The notes: a model not told the origin generated them from the sequence alone. Positions 44,061-52,538 are shown, counted from the first letter of the stretch. The stretch is DNA of 64,000 nt from Agreia bicolorata (GCF_000938265.1 NZ_JYFC01000006.1:1-64000), one strand, 5' to 3'. Numbers and translations: made by a program.

Positions 44061-45460
44061 TGCTCTTCTCCTGTCTTCTGAGTGCGACGACTACGCCGAG
44101 GGCGAGGCGACGTCGTGGTGTCTTCCGGTACGTCCGGTTTGGGGATGTGGATCTTGACGTGGTGCGGGGCTTCGAAAGCGTCAGCCACTTGCGTGATCAG
44201 TTCGTCAGTCGCGTGGCCCGCTCGTACTCGAACGGGGTCGCTACCGTCTTCGGGCACGACGTAGGCCACGCCGGGCAGGGTCGAGGGGATGTGGTGGCAC
44301 AAGGCCCCTTTCTCGCGCATGCCCTCGCCAAGCACCATCGAGGTTTCGAGAGCATCTCGGAGCCGCAGGCCGATGGTCTGCGTGAAGAGCCCTCTCGAGG
44401 GCAGTGTCTCTTTACGTGGGTCTTGCAAGCAGGCGAAGACGGTGAACCCCGGCGCACGGCCCTGCGAACAGAGCAGAGCTATGGCCACGTTCGCGCGCCT
44501 CTGCAAGTCTCGATCCGAGAGGTAGGCAGTCAACGCGGCGAGTTCATCGATCACGACCAGAACGTGCGGGCTGTCGATCGTCGCGACGTGCTGGCGACTC
44601 TTCCCCGCGAGGTCTCCCGCGCGTCTCTTCATCTGGGCAGCGACATCCTCGAGGAGCTGCACCGCCTCCGTGGGATCGGTGGCATAGCTTGTCAGCAGCT
44701 TGCGACCCATGGTCAGCTCCATGCCGCCCTTGAGGTCGATGCCGTGCACCTGGACCAGGTTCGACCTGATCGCCGGGGCCAGGCCTATAAGAAGGCTCCA
44801 GATCATCGAGGCCTTGCCCGAACCCGATGAACCTGCCACAAGAGTTTGCGGACCGAGCCTGACGGACCAGGGCCGACCAGAGGACTCCACGCCCATTGGA
44901 ATGGCTCGAAGATCCGTCGTCTGCGGCCACGGAGTTGAGAACGGGGCGGCGAGCGGGTCGGCGTACTGGATAACACATTCGGCACCACCAGGAGCCGCCG
45001 TAACGGATACGGCCAGCGCCGAGAGTGACTCGGCAAGAGCTGGAGCTGCAAGTGTCAAGGATCGGCGCTCCATGCCGAGCGGAAGGGCCACGGTCATCAC
45101 CAGGGATAGCTCGCGCCAGCCGTAGGCTGCGACAGACGGAATCTCGGGGACACCCGATCCGCCGCGCACGGAGAGTCCGAGACGGATCATCAATTCCGGC
45201 CAAGCCGTGAGAGCGGACTTCGCAGTCTCCCGCTCCCAGCGTCGGCGAGCGTGCTGGGCCAGGGATAGACCTCTGCCGTAGCGCCGCCACAGGGTGAGAG
45301 CGACGATGGTGGTGAGCACGGCGAGGAGAGCCACGCGGGCGAAGGTGAACTGGTTGAACAGCAGCCCGAAGACGCCGAGCAGGATGATGAGGACTTTGAA
45401 CCGTCGCCACGCATCGCGAACCTCGAGGCCCAGCCAGCGCAGTTCTCCTGAGAGATCCAT
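44057..45460 (-). CDS. FtsK/SpoIIIE-type conjugative DNA translocase (TraSA-like)
   Basis: From ATG 45460 the protein is 467 aa: two N-terminal TM segments (22-58), then an ATPase domain. The Walker A loop reads GSSGSGKAS (210-218), in which Ala stands where Ser/Thr is canonical, a variation also met in TraSA-like proteins with GKG. Walker B is HVLVVIDELAAL (about 298-309). It pumps double-stranded DNA between mycelia or cells in AICE transfer. It is 5 bases downstream of the preceding gene. Confidence 0.9.
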   Translation of the reverse strand: MDLSGELRWLGLEVRDAWRRFKVLIILLGVFGLLFNQFTFARVALLAVLTTIVALTLWRRYGRGLSLAQHARRRWERETAKSALTAWPELMIRLGLSVRGGSGVPEIPSVAAYGWRELSLVMTVALPLGMERRSLTLAAPALAESLSALAVSVTAAPGGAECVIQYADPLAAPFSTPWPQTTDLRAIPMGVESSGRPWSVRLGPQTLVAGSSGSGKASMIWSLLIGLAPAIRSNLVQVHGIDLKGGMELTMGRKLLTSYATDPTEAVQLLEDVAAQMKRRAGDLAGKSRQHVATIDSPHVLVVIDELAALTAYLSDRDLQRRANVAIALLCSQGRAPGFTVFACLQDPRKETLPSRGLFTQTIGLRLRDALETSMVLGEGMREKGALCHHIPSTLPGVAYVVPEDGSDPVRVRAGHATDELITQVADAFEAPHHVKIHIPKPDVPEDTTTSPRPRRSRRTQKTGEEQ

Positions 45461-45465
45461 GGCGG

Positions 45466-45873
45466 TTACTCGCCCGCTTTGCCCTTGACGGCCGGACGGA
45501 TGCCGGTCGACCACCACGACATGCCCAGGCGGTTCGTCTGGCGGTTGACGTATGGACTCATCGTCAGATTCTCGAGAGTGATGAGGATGTGCGGCAGGTT
45601 GGGAAGCGTCGGCGGTAGCTCGGGCTGAAACTGCGAGACGACCTTCACCTCGAGGATGTCCTGACCGCGACCGGCGGTGGCCTCGGGGTCCCAGGCGCGA
45701 AGGTTCCAGATTGGAAGACCGGTCTCTTCGTCGCGGCGCTGGGGACCGGGCTTTCCATCGATCCAGTCGATCGCCGGGGTTACGCCGCCTGCCGTGGTTG
45801 TGAGAAACGGCGGCGTAGGAACCGCGATTCCCTTCCTTTGGCTTCGGGTTGCTGTGGTGGTTGTGTCGGTCAT
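45466..45873 (-). CDS. Hypothetical protein preceding the translocase
   Basis: ATG 45873 (AAGGA upstream) gives 135 aa. It opens Thr-rich and contains DPEATAGRGQDILEVKVVSQFQ and NLTMSPYVNRQTNRLGMSWW. It is not a recognised family; proteins of this sort sit ahead of traSA-like genes in several AICEs. It leads the minus-strand rep/tra run behind the palindrome at 46042-46059. A role in transfer is inferred from position. Confidence 0.6.
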   Translation of the reverse strand: MTDTTTTATRSQRKGIAVPTPPFLTTTAGGVTPAIDWIDGKPGPQRRDEETGLPIWNLRAWDPEATAGRGQDILEVKVVSQFQPELPPTLPNLPHILITLENLTMSPYVNRQTNRLGMSWWSTGIRPAVKGKAGE

Positions 45874-46041
45874 TTCGTGACTTCCTTCATCTCGTTGAGT
45901 CAGACGCAATGGGGCGTCCTCGTTTAGTTCGATGCTCCTCACGGACCCTTGGTTGATTTCTTGATTGATTCGGGGGAGAGGAACTTTCTCCACGGACTGA
46001 CTGATGCTTGATGCACTTCAGCTCGTCCACTGTGTGTCGAG

Positions 46042-46059
46042 CATAAACAAATGTTTATG
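46042..46059. promoter_or_regulatory. Palindromic operator at the head of the element's main operon
   Basis: CATAAACAAATGTTTATG is a perfect palindrome, arms CATAAACA/TGTTTATG around AA, AT-rich against a GC-rich background. It lies in the divergent region between the minus-strand transfer/replication operon (start 45873) and the plus-strand gene at 46124. It is the natural place for the element's repressor to act; the repressor gene is not identified. Confidence 0.68.
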
Positions 46060-46123
46060 ACGCGCGCAAGAGTGGATTTAATAAAGACATGCGAATGGCG
46101 TCCTCATGCGCGAGACTTGATAC

Positions 46124-46717
46124 ATGACGGAGATCGAAGAGCCGGGGGCCCTGGACGGGTGGGGACTTGTTCCGAAGCCCGTTGTGGAAGCTGTCCAGGC
46201 TCTAAATAGCAAGATTCTGCGCAGCAGCGAGCATCTAGGAAAAATGGTGTGGCCGGACAAGCCCCGCGACGTTCAGGACCTTCTCCGGATGTCCATCTCC
46301 GACGCGCACAAGGTTGCTCGCGCGAGCGCGGATCTGCGCGCTCTTCTAACGGCGTACGCGCACCGCGTCCATCAGCCGCGCCCCGTTATGGCTGACCTCG
46401 CTCGAGCGCAGGAGGCGTCTCCACAGGGAATACCGCGTAGGTACAGTCAGGCAAACGTTGATGGCATCAATGAGCTACTCAGCGACGAACCGGATATCGA
46501 ACTGATCCTGATCGGATTTCCCTCGTTAAGCCTCTCGGACCTCACGGATTTTAGCGGGGCCGTGGGAGCCTCTGCGTCGAATCTGAGTACTCAGAACGCC
46601 CGTCCACGCTCGGCAACGAAGCGAAGGGCCGATGAGGCGAAGGCCCGGTCAACTGCTAATCCTCCCCTAGCCATAGCCCTGGAGCGGATTGCAGTTGATC
46701 CCGTCGACAACCACTGA
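46124..46717 (+). CDS. Unknown protein, candidate element regulator
   Basis: The 197-aa product is mostly helical, with VQALNSKILRSSEHLGKMVW and DAHKVARASADLRALLTAYA. The C-terminus is Ser/Ala-rich and probably disordered. No DNA-binding motif is clear. It is divergent from the rep/tra operon, facing the palindrome at 46042-46059, the position where AICEs often hold control genes (korSA, pra). The start ATG 46124 has TGATAC directly before it and no Shine-Dalgarno, so the first codon is uncertain. Confidence 0.55.
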   Translation: MTEIEEPGALDGWGLVPKPVVEAVQALNSKILRSSEHLGKMVWPDKPRDVQDLLRMSISDAHKVARASADLRALLTAYAHRVHQPRPVMADLARAQEASPQGIPRRYSQANVDGINELLSDEPDIELILIGFPSLSLSDLTDFSGAVGASASNLSTQNARPRSATKRRADEAKARSTANPPLAIALERIAVDPVDNH

Positions 46718-46899
46718 TTAGGCCAACTACCAAGCGCGGCGCTCGACCAGACCAGGGAATTTTGCTAAGTCCTTCGTGCTTGGCTCAGTGGAAGCGTAGG
46801 TGTTTTGGTCTCTTCTGCGACTGGAAATCACCGTACTCTGGCAGTGTCGGTTGCATAGGTTAGTGTCCGAAAAGTGATGAATTTTGAAACGGTGGACTG

Positions 46900-47928
46900 G
46901 TGAGAACGTTGTTGGACGTGGTGACTGAAGGTACTCCTCAGGAACAGGCGGACGAGAACGAACCCAGGGTCCGCGTTGCCAGTTTCTTTGCTGGCATCGG
47001 CGGTTTCGATCTCGGATTCGAAAACGCCGGTATGGAGACAGTTTGGCAATGCGAAAAGAAGGAATTTTGCCTCGACATTCTCGAGAAGCATTGGCCAGAC
47101 GTGCCGAAGGCATCAGACATTCAGGAGGTAGATCCGTATGACATCCCGGAAGCCGAAATCTGGGTCGGGGGATTCCCCTGCCAGGACATTAGTCTCGCTC
47201 GAATGGGACCGCGAAGCGGGCTCCGAGGAACCCAATCCGGACTCTTCTACGACTTTGCAAAGCTCATTGAAGCGCGTCGCCCCGAAGTTGTCGTCCTCGA
47301 AAACGTTGCGGCACTCCTCTCTTCCCACGATGGACGAGATTTCGCAATCATCCTTCGGACGCTGGCCGACATCGGGTATGGCGTCGCATGGAGAGTACTT
47401 GACAGTCGACACTTCGGCGTCCCCCAAAGCAGAAGTCGAGTCTTCATTGTCGGATCTCTTAGAGGAGCAGACGCCGCCGGATCGATACTTTTTGAGTCCG
47501 AACGCGGCGACAGGAATTCTGAGAAGAGCGGATCGAATGGGGAGAAACCTGTTTCCCCCTTTGCGATCAGCGTTGGAAATTCTGAGCAAGGATTCGTCAA
47601 AAAGCTCGCTCACTGCCTCTATGCCGAGTCTGCCCGACACACCGGAACCGACTGGTCACGCAATTACGTCTCCTACCCTCATGGACGCGTCAGACGACTA
47701 ACCCCTCTCGAAGCGGAACGGCTACAGGGGTTCCCGGATAACTGGACGATGCCGGTTCATGAGATCGCCAACGAGAACACTCTCGATTCTGCCCGTTACC
47801 ACGCCTGCGGAAACGCCGTCTCCGTTCCGGTTGTCGAGTGGATCGGTCATCGTATCGTCGATCAACTGGCTGACGATCTGCTCTCCAGGCGAGTTCAAGA
47901 AGTGAACGAAATAGCTAAGTCTGCGTAG
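46900..47928 (+). CDS. DNA (cytosine-5)-methyltransferase
   Basis: The 342-aa enzyme methylates C5 of cytosine. Motif I is FFAGIGGFDLGFENAG (29-44), motif IV GGFPCQDIS with the catalytic Cys at about 94, motif VI VVLENVAAL (132-139), and motifs IX/X RRLTPLEAERLQGFPDNW and ARYHACGNAVSVPVVEWIG. The target-recognition region (about 200-265) is short. The base composition is lower in GC than the rest of the element, so it is later cargo. The start GTG 46900 is likely. It is convergent with the HNH gene and overlaps it by 34 bases. Confidence 0.93.
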   Translation: MRTLLDVVTEGTPQEQADENEPRVRVASFFAGIGGFDLGFENAGMETVWQCEKKEFCLDILEKHWPDVPKASDIQEVDPYDIPEAEIWVGGFPCQDISLARMGPRSGLRGTQSGLFYDFAKLIEARRPEVVVLENVAALLSSHDGRDFAIILRTLADIGYGVAWRVLDSRHFGVPQSRSRVFIVGSLRGADAAGSILFESERGDRNSEKSGSNGEKPVSPFAISVGNSEQGFVKKLAHCLYAESARHTGTDWSRNYVSYPHGRVRRLTPLEAERLQGFPDNWTMPVHEIANENTLDSARYHACGNAVSVPVVEWIGHRIVDQLADDLLSRRVQEVNEIAKSA

Positions 47929-49331
47929 AGGCGGTCAAGGTATCGAGGGCTAGGCCATTGGGCTTTGTCAGCGGGGAACCACTGCGTGGGGATCTCGAAA
48001 TCGCTTTGCCCCAGTAGAGCCAAGCTGCTCTGATCGATGTCTGTAGCAAGCTCGGTAAAGTGCAGCGAGTACTTTCCGTTCTCATAAATCGGCATTAGCA
48101 AGGCTGCATCGAACGCCCAGTGGTGAAGCTTGCAGAGGCTAATCCCATTCTGGACAACATCCAGGTCGTACTTGCTCCAAGCCAAGATGTGTGCGGCATC
48201 CACTCCAGATCGAACTCCAGGGATGCCTCCAAATACGCCGCCACAAAAGAGACAGCGCCCAGAGTATGCATTTCGAACACTGGTGCTGAACGATCGACCG
48301 GAAGCGCCGCGCATCTTCGCGAGCCTGTATTGGTGAGCCGATCTGGCACTAACCTCGGGTTCCTCTTCGCCGATCTCGTCTGGTGGGGGAAGAGCTGGCC
48401 CGAGCGTTGGTGCGATGCCCAGAATCTGTTCCAGGACTGGGAGGGGGTCTGCTCCCGGCGACGAATTCCACGGATCCGTTGCCCCTTGCAGATCACGGAT
48501 GAGGGCAGTAACGGCTGAGACTAAGACAGTAGTGACCGCGCCACCGGAAGCCATGAAGTCGCGGTGAAAGGCCACACGCGCTCGTATTGCGTCCGGTAGG
48601 CGATCGATCGAAGCATAGACGGCCTCGATTCGTTGCCAACGTTGTTCAACCCCGATTGAGACGCTGTCGGTGAGGTTGTCAAGATTGACGAAGGAGGGAT
48701 GAATGGTGACCCGATCGGCCATTCCGGTGAACTCTGTATCTGGCCCAAATCCGACCCGGGACAGCACATATCCCTTTGGCCGAATGACTGGAAGTCCTCG
48801 TTCGGTTTTCGAGTATTCACGTCGAGGATCGGGGAGCATCAGCATCGAAGCAATCATTCGACCGATTTGAAACTGAGGGCTACGAAGTGACCGAAGTCTG
48901 GGCTTCCCGCTCTCTGCCGGCTCGAGCTCGAGGTCAGTATCTCGGACTAGGCCGTCGGGCCACCACAGATAGAAAGTCCACCCCTGAAGGCTGATGGCCG
49001 TGTACCCCGAATGAGATCCAACGACCTCGTACTCACCTCGCCCGCCTGAGCGCTGAAATCCAATATGCATTGCCGTCCCTGTGGCGACTTCTACAGAGCG
49101 AGCGCCCTGAATCCAAATATTAGCGCCGACGGGAATTAGAAGCTCGCGTCCTGCGGGCGACGCGCGGGAGGGCGGATGAGCCGTGAGAACTTTCTTTACT
49201 CGTTCAAGCGCCGGGCAAGCCCGGCGGGGTCGAGCTGCGGTGCGTCCGGTCCTCGCTCCGCTGCGGTCCGGGCGCTCCTCGCTCGACCGTGTTCGACTTG
49301 CCTGGTTAAACAGCAAGACCCGCCGATCCAC
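47895..49331 (-). CDS. HNH endonuclease, probable restriction partner of the methyltransferase
   Basis: The protein is up to 478 aa. The C-terminal HNH domain reads YSGRCLFCGGVFG, then VDAAHILAWSKYDLDVVQNGISLCKLHHWAFDAAL, which has the CxxC, AHI, NG and HH-FD marks of the HNH_2 fold. The large N-terminal part is likely the DNA-recognition domain. Fused HNH restriction enzymes lie next to their methyltransferase in this way. The N-terminal start is doubtful: the first 50 codons are very Arg-rich and cross a GC hairpin near 49200-49220, so the true start may be internal. Confidence 0.78.
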   Translation of the reverse strand: MDRRVLLFNQASRTRSSEERPDRSGARTGRTAARPRRACPALERVKKVLTAHPPSRASPAGRELLIPVGANIWIQGARSVEVATGTAMHIGFQRSGGRGEYEVVGSHSGYTAISLQGWTFYLWWPDGLVRDTDLELEPAESGKPRLRSLRSPQFQIGRMIASMLMLPDPRREYSKTERGLPVIRPKGYVLSRVGFGPDTEFTGMADRVTIHPSFVNLDNLTDSVSIGVEQRWQRIEAVYASIDRLPDAIRARVAFHRDFMASGGAVTTVLVSAVTALIRDLQGATDPWNSSPGADPLPVLEQILGIAPTLGPALPPPDEIGEEEPEVSARSAHQYRLAKMRGASGRSFSTSVRNAYSGRCLFCGGVFGGIPGVRSGVDAAHILAWSKYDLDVVQNGISLCKLHHWAFDAALLMPIYENGKYSLHFTELATDIDQSSLALLGQSDFEIPTQWFPADKAQWPSPRYLDRLYADLAISFTS

Positions 49332-49391
49332 GAGTGTGGGGCGAGTCCGCTGTTCGAGCTTATCCGTTGCCTTGCTATGCAGTTATCGAGC

Positions 49392-50018
49392 TCAACTCAG
49401 GTCGAAATCAAGCTCTGTCATTTGCGGAGGAGGCTTGGCGCGAGTCCAACTGTTTCCGAGAGCGGTCCGCTCTTCGGCCGTGAACTTCAAGTCCGAACTT
49501 CCCGGAACCAGGATCTGGCCGCGAAGCAACGATAGGTCGAGGTTGATTGGGTAATCCTTGAGGTGCGCTGACCTTGCGAATGCTCGTCGGACATCATCAT
49601 GCGCTTCGGCATAGTTCCACCCGTTCACCTCCGCCAGTACCTCTTTCACGTCCTTCAGATCCAAAGCGCGCCCAACGTGTTGGGTGTTGTGGCACTTCTT
49701 GCAGAGAGCGATAAGGCCCGCGAGGACCTGGACCACCTCAGACTCTCGAAGCTCGAAACGCCAGATCTCGTGGCAGTCGGGATGCTGCACACGTCGCTTT
49801 GGGCCGAGGGATTCACCCCCGCAGATCTCGCAGCGCTTGCCAGCTCGAGCCGAGACGGCGAGCCGGATTCGATCCCATTCAGATTCCCGTGCGATGCCGC
49901 GCACGTTGGAACCGAACACGTTTGTGGGCAGTGCGTCAGCACGCATCCGAACATGGCCGGCTGGGGAGTGCGGCAGCAGCGTGGGGAGTAGCAGGTCTGC
50001 GAGAGCTGGTTCAGTCAC
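49392..50018 (-). CDS. Second HNH nuclease of the element
   Basis: From GTG 50018 the protein is 208 aa. The zinc-knuckle HNH reads RCEICGGES, then HPDCHEIWRFE, and IALCKKCHNTQHVG, a complete CxxC-H-N/H set. The N-terminus VFGSNVRGIARESEWDRIR fits the family found with solitary HNH proteins in actinobacteria. A longer frame from 50063 would overlap the integrase arm site and is less likely. It may be a homing-type or defence nuclease; its role with the methyltransferase is not known. Confidence 0.72.
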   Translation of the reverse strand: MTEPALADLLLPTLLPHSPAGHVRMRADALPTNVFGSNVRGIARESEWDRIRLAVSARAGKRCEICGGESLGPKRRVQHPDCHEIWRFELRESEVVQVLAGLIALCKKCHNTQHVGRALDLKDVKEVLAEVNGWNYAEAHDDVRRAFARSAHLKDYPINLDLSLLRGQILVPGSSDLKFTAEERTALGNSWTRAKPPPQMTELDFDLS

Positions 50019-50036
50019 GATGCGGCCCACGATCGA

Positions 50037-50060
50037 TTGACAGCAACCATGACAGCAACG
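50037..50060. repeat. Right arm-type integrase site
   Basis: An exact copy of 39996-40019: two TGACAGCAAC units separated by 12 bases. It lies 94 bases inside attR, while the left copy lies 124 bases inside attL, both in the same orientation. Confidence 0.72.
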
Positions 50061-50153
50061 CATCGCTGTCCCAGGTGATCCAACGAGAGCGGGGGAGTGA
50101 AGGATGACCCGCCAGACATACGCAGTGGACTTGGATACATGGCCCGAACCTTT

Positions 50154-50197
50154 CTACGGATCAGAAGGCCAGGGGTTCGAATCCCTTAGGGCGCACA
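50154..50197. repeat. attR core, 44-bp direct repeat
   Basis: Identical to 39829-39872. It is a tRNA-Arg 3' half with no 5' half in front of it (the preceding bases CCGAACCTTT do not extend the tRNA), so it is the far junction of the element and not a tRNA gene. Confidence 0.92.
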
Positions 50198-50209
50198 GAG
50201 ATACACCAG

Positions 50210-50240
50210 AAAGCGGCTCGCGAAAGCGGGCCGCTTTTTT
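50210..50240 (+). terminator. Original tRNA-Arg terminator beyond attR
   Basis: AAAGCGGCTCGCGAAAGCGG pairs with itself to close at GGGCCGCTTT, then T6. It corresponds to 39877-39907 with compensated changes in the stem (A-T at one pair there, G-C here), so both fold. Confidence 0.82.
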
Positions 50241-50265
50241 GTTTGCCCTGAGAAGTCCGCGCTCC

Positions 50266-50335
50266 AACGCAGGAGAAATCGACCCTCGGTGCGCGAAAAG
50301 CTCGGTTCGGCACGATTTTTCCTGAATACGGGCGG
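50266..50335. repeat. Intergenic palindromic repeat, copy 3
   Basis: In reverse orientation to copies 1 and 2: CGCAGGAGAAATCG (left arm from 50270), GTGCGCGAAAAGCTCG in the centre, and CGATTTTTCCTG (50313-50324) followed by AATACGG. It lies right after the AICE and may mark a preferred location. Confidence 0.72.
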
Positions 50336-50391
50336 TGCGGGCACCGGACGGGGGACAGACGGGGCTCGCTGAGCGGTGGGAGACTTCACTC

Positions 50392-50616
50392 ATGACGATC
50401 GAACAGTGGTGGCCGAATCTGAATGACGCAACGCAGGCCTGGTTGATCGCCCACAATGGCGAGGCCCTTCCTGCCTCCGTGATCGCCGAGATTGTTGCGG
50501 CCGGGGGAGTCGCGACTTCGGAATCGACCTGGGTCGCCGAGGTCGGCCCAGACGGCCTTCTTCCTTCCGACGAGGCCGTCGATTGGATCGAGGCAGCCGC
50601 GAACGACGAGGTCTGA
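50392..50616 (+). CDS. Short acidic protein, unknown
   Basis: ATG 50392 gives 74 aa: MTIEQWWPNLNDATQAWLIA and then a helix rich in Ala, Gly and Glu. There is no domain and no obvious Shine-Dalgarno. The frame stands alone, has actinobacterial codon use and ends before the repeat block at 50644, so it may be a genuine small gene. Confidence 0.5.
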   Translation: MTIEQWWPNLNDATQAWLIAHNGEALPASVIAEIVAAGGVATSESTWVAEVGPDGLLPSDEAVDWIEAAANDEV

Positions 50617-51197
50617 TCCGCCGGTCGAGGCCGAACCCAGCGCCGAGTCAGGCGCTGAGGTGCTCGTGTGTCATCTGCCAGCGACCGTCTCGACGAGACA
50701 TCACGTTGGTTCCCCGTCCGCTGCCACTTGCAGGCTACGCGACCCCAGCCCGGGTCGGCACGAACTGCAGATCAGTGACCCGCAGCCGGTTCGGGGCCTC
50801 CCGCTTCACCTGGTCCGGGTGCCTCGCGGACGTGGGGTTGGGGCGAGTTGTCATGACTCGTTTGCTTTGGGTCGCGCCCTCGATGCCGGCGGCACGCATG
50901 AGTGTCCGCGCGGAGAAGGCTAGCTAGCTCATCCTCGTCGCTGCATCGGGATGTCCAGTCAGGTCCCACCGGATCTGTAGTGGCGCCGATGTCATTTTCA
51001 CAAGCGTTACTAGTCGGATTCTGCACAGGGCACGATACGTGCGCGACAGTACTGTCGACGCCTCATCCGACCATCGGCATGGGTAGTTCCGGATTGGTGC
51101 CTGCGGAACCGGAGGTTGTCGCTCTCGCCCTGGTGTACCTCGCGCGTCCGGTTTCTCTAACTAGAGAAGCTTCCGGCTCACGTGAACTGCCGCCACG
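50617..51197. other. Gene-free stretch holding the first 93-bp repeat
   Basis: Apart from the repeat at 50644-50736 no gene with motif or Shine-Dalgarno is seen. The open frame at 50902-51201 has no support. It reads as the left flank of the small island. Confidence 0.5.
50644..50736 (-). pseudogene. Duplicate 3' end of the SnoaL-like gene; left 93-bp repeat
   Basis: These 93 bases are identical to 52866-52958, which carry the last ~30 codons of the SnoaL-like gene (minus strand). Here only the fragment remains. Both copies start at CGAGTCAGGCGC and end at CTTGCAGGCT. Confidence 0.9.
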
Positions 51198-51557
51198 CTA
51201 GGGCTTTGATTCGGCCAAAGAGGCGTCTGCGCTCGCCAACTGCTCTTCGTCAAGAGAACGGAGGAGGCTCGGACGGAGGAACTCTTGACGAACGATCCAG
51301 CCGTAGCTGACCGACGAATCCAGTCTTTTCTTCCAGAGCCAAGCGGCATAGAGAACCGATGTGCCGACGGTCACTAATACGAGCAGAAGTGCGGCTCCAA
51401 GGTTGGCAGGCTCAACAACGAAGAGGATGGCAGCAAGCGCTGCTGTGGCCACAAATGAACTCACAGTCGGCAGAAATCTTGTCTCGGGGATGCGTGAGCC
51501 GCCGGTGAGGAACCCTATGCAGATTCCTCCGAGAATCACGAGAGCAGAAAGCAGCAT
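51198..51557 (-). CDS. Small integral membrane protein, candidate immunity protein
   Basis: ATG 51557 (AAAGGAAAT upstream) gives 119 aa with three hydrophobic segments: LLSALVILGGICIGFL, FVATAALAAILFVV and GAALLLVLVTVGTSVLYAAWL, then a charged C-terminal tail (RPSLLRSLDEEQLASADAS). It is transcribed after the secreted-protein gene (61 bases downstream) and is probably in the same operon. A small membrane protein next to a secreted peptide precursor is a typical immunity layout, but there is no sequence proof. Confidence 0.6.
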   Translation of the reverse strand: MLLSALVILGGICIGFLTGGSRIPETRFLPTVSSFVATAALAAILFVVEPANLGAALLLVLVTVGTSVLYAAWLWKKRLDSSVSYGWIVRQEFLRPSLLRSLDEEQLASADASLAESKP

Positions 51558-51617
51558 GATTTCCTTTCGTATGAAAGCCCGGCGGAGCATGAGCGTCCGC
51601 CGGGCTTCGCTTACAGA

Positions 51618-52538
51618 CTATCTGCAGTTGTCGCTAATCCACCGAATTGCAAGGGGAGCTGGGATCGCAGCGATGAAGACGCAGCCGTTTGCATTCGCAG
51701 CTAGCCCGGCCTGCAGGAACCACTGCGCACCTGCTATGCCACACGCAGCGGCAAGTGCCGGGAACTTTGCGATGGTTGCGCAGAAACCGGTCACGGCACC
51801 CACATTGGCGAGTTCCCTCGTCTCCTGCTTGCTGAATCCCGCGCCGTATGCGGCGGAGTACCACTCCCCGGTGGGATCAGCGACGATAGGATATGCGGCG
51901 TCAGCCGCAGGGGCAACGACCTGTTTCAGGATGTTGCCGTCGATTTCGTAATGGGTGTCGACGACAGCACCGTTTGCATCCCGAGCCCAGGCTTCGCCGA
52001 TGCCATAAATCTCTATCTGGCCATTTTCGGCGAAGCGGTATGCCCAAAACGTCCCGTCTGCGGCTTCGGCAAGGGAGTAGTCGGCTCCTACTTCATATGA
52101 ATAGGTAAGAGGTGCAGACTCGTCCTTCAACACCGTTTGGAGGCGAAGTTTTCCTGACGACAAGGACTGCGCGGCAACATCGACGGCGCTGTTGCTCGTG
52201 TAGACAATCGTGCCGTCTGAGGCTTGCTTCCCCGCGACTGAAGGCCCATGCTGAGGCAACCCGATCTGGAGGGGGACTTCGGCATCACCCTTCACTGTCA
52301 CGGTGTCGGAAGAATCTAGGGGCAGCGCTGCCGCGGTTGAATCAAATCCGCCCTGCCCCGAGATGGTCGTTAGCTGAACCTCACCTTGCGTTGGCGCGAC
52401 CGCCGAGATCAGGTCGGCGGTCTTGTTTGTGTCGGAAGCGTCGTCTGCCATGGCGGGGGATATTCCTGCCCCAATGACAAACGTGCTTGCCACGAGGAAA
52501 CCAAACCCCAGTTTCCAATGCGAATTTGTACTAACCAT
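51618..52538 (-). CDS. Secreted protein with YPIVADP motif and hydrophobic Cys-rich C-terminus
   Basis: ATG 52538 has GAGGT 6 bases upstream. The 306-aa precursor has a signal peptide (LGFGFLVASTFVIGAGISPAMADD). The long middle part is Ser/Thr/Asp-rich, ends YPIVADPTGEWY, and is followed by a C-terminal ~75 residues that are hydrophobic and Ala/Gly-rich with four Cys (GFCATI, AACGIAG, NGCVFIA, DNCR). This layout resembles actinobacterial secreted proteins with a small C-terminal module of unknown activity. A role as a bacteriocin-like effector is possible but not shown. Confidence 0.65.
   Translation of the reverse strand: MVSTNSHWKLGFGFLVASTFVIGAGISPAMADDASDTNKTADLISAVAPTQGEVQLTTISGQGGFDSTAAALPLDSSDTVTVKGDAEVPLQIGLPQHGPSVAGKQASDGTIVYTSNSAVDVAAQSLSSGKLRLQTVLKDESAPLTYSYEVGADYSLAEAADGTFWAYRFAENGQIEIYGIGEAWARDANGAVVDTHYEIDGNILKQVVAPAADAAYPIVADPTGEWYSAAYGAGFSKQETRELANVGAVTGFCATIAKFPALAAACGIAGAQWFLQAGLAANANGCVFIAAIPAPLAIRWISDNCR

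Noticed and set aside
50154-50227. Possible second tRNA-Arg
   Set aside because: Only the 3' half is present; the 5' acceptor and D-arm are missing, so it is attR.
50902-51201. 99-codon open frame between the repeats
   Set aside because: No start signal or motif and codon use unlike neighbours; treated as non-coding flank.
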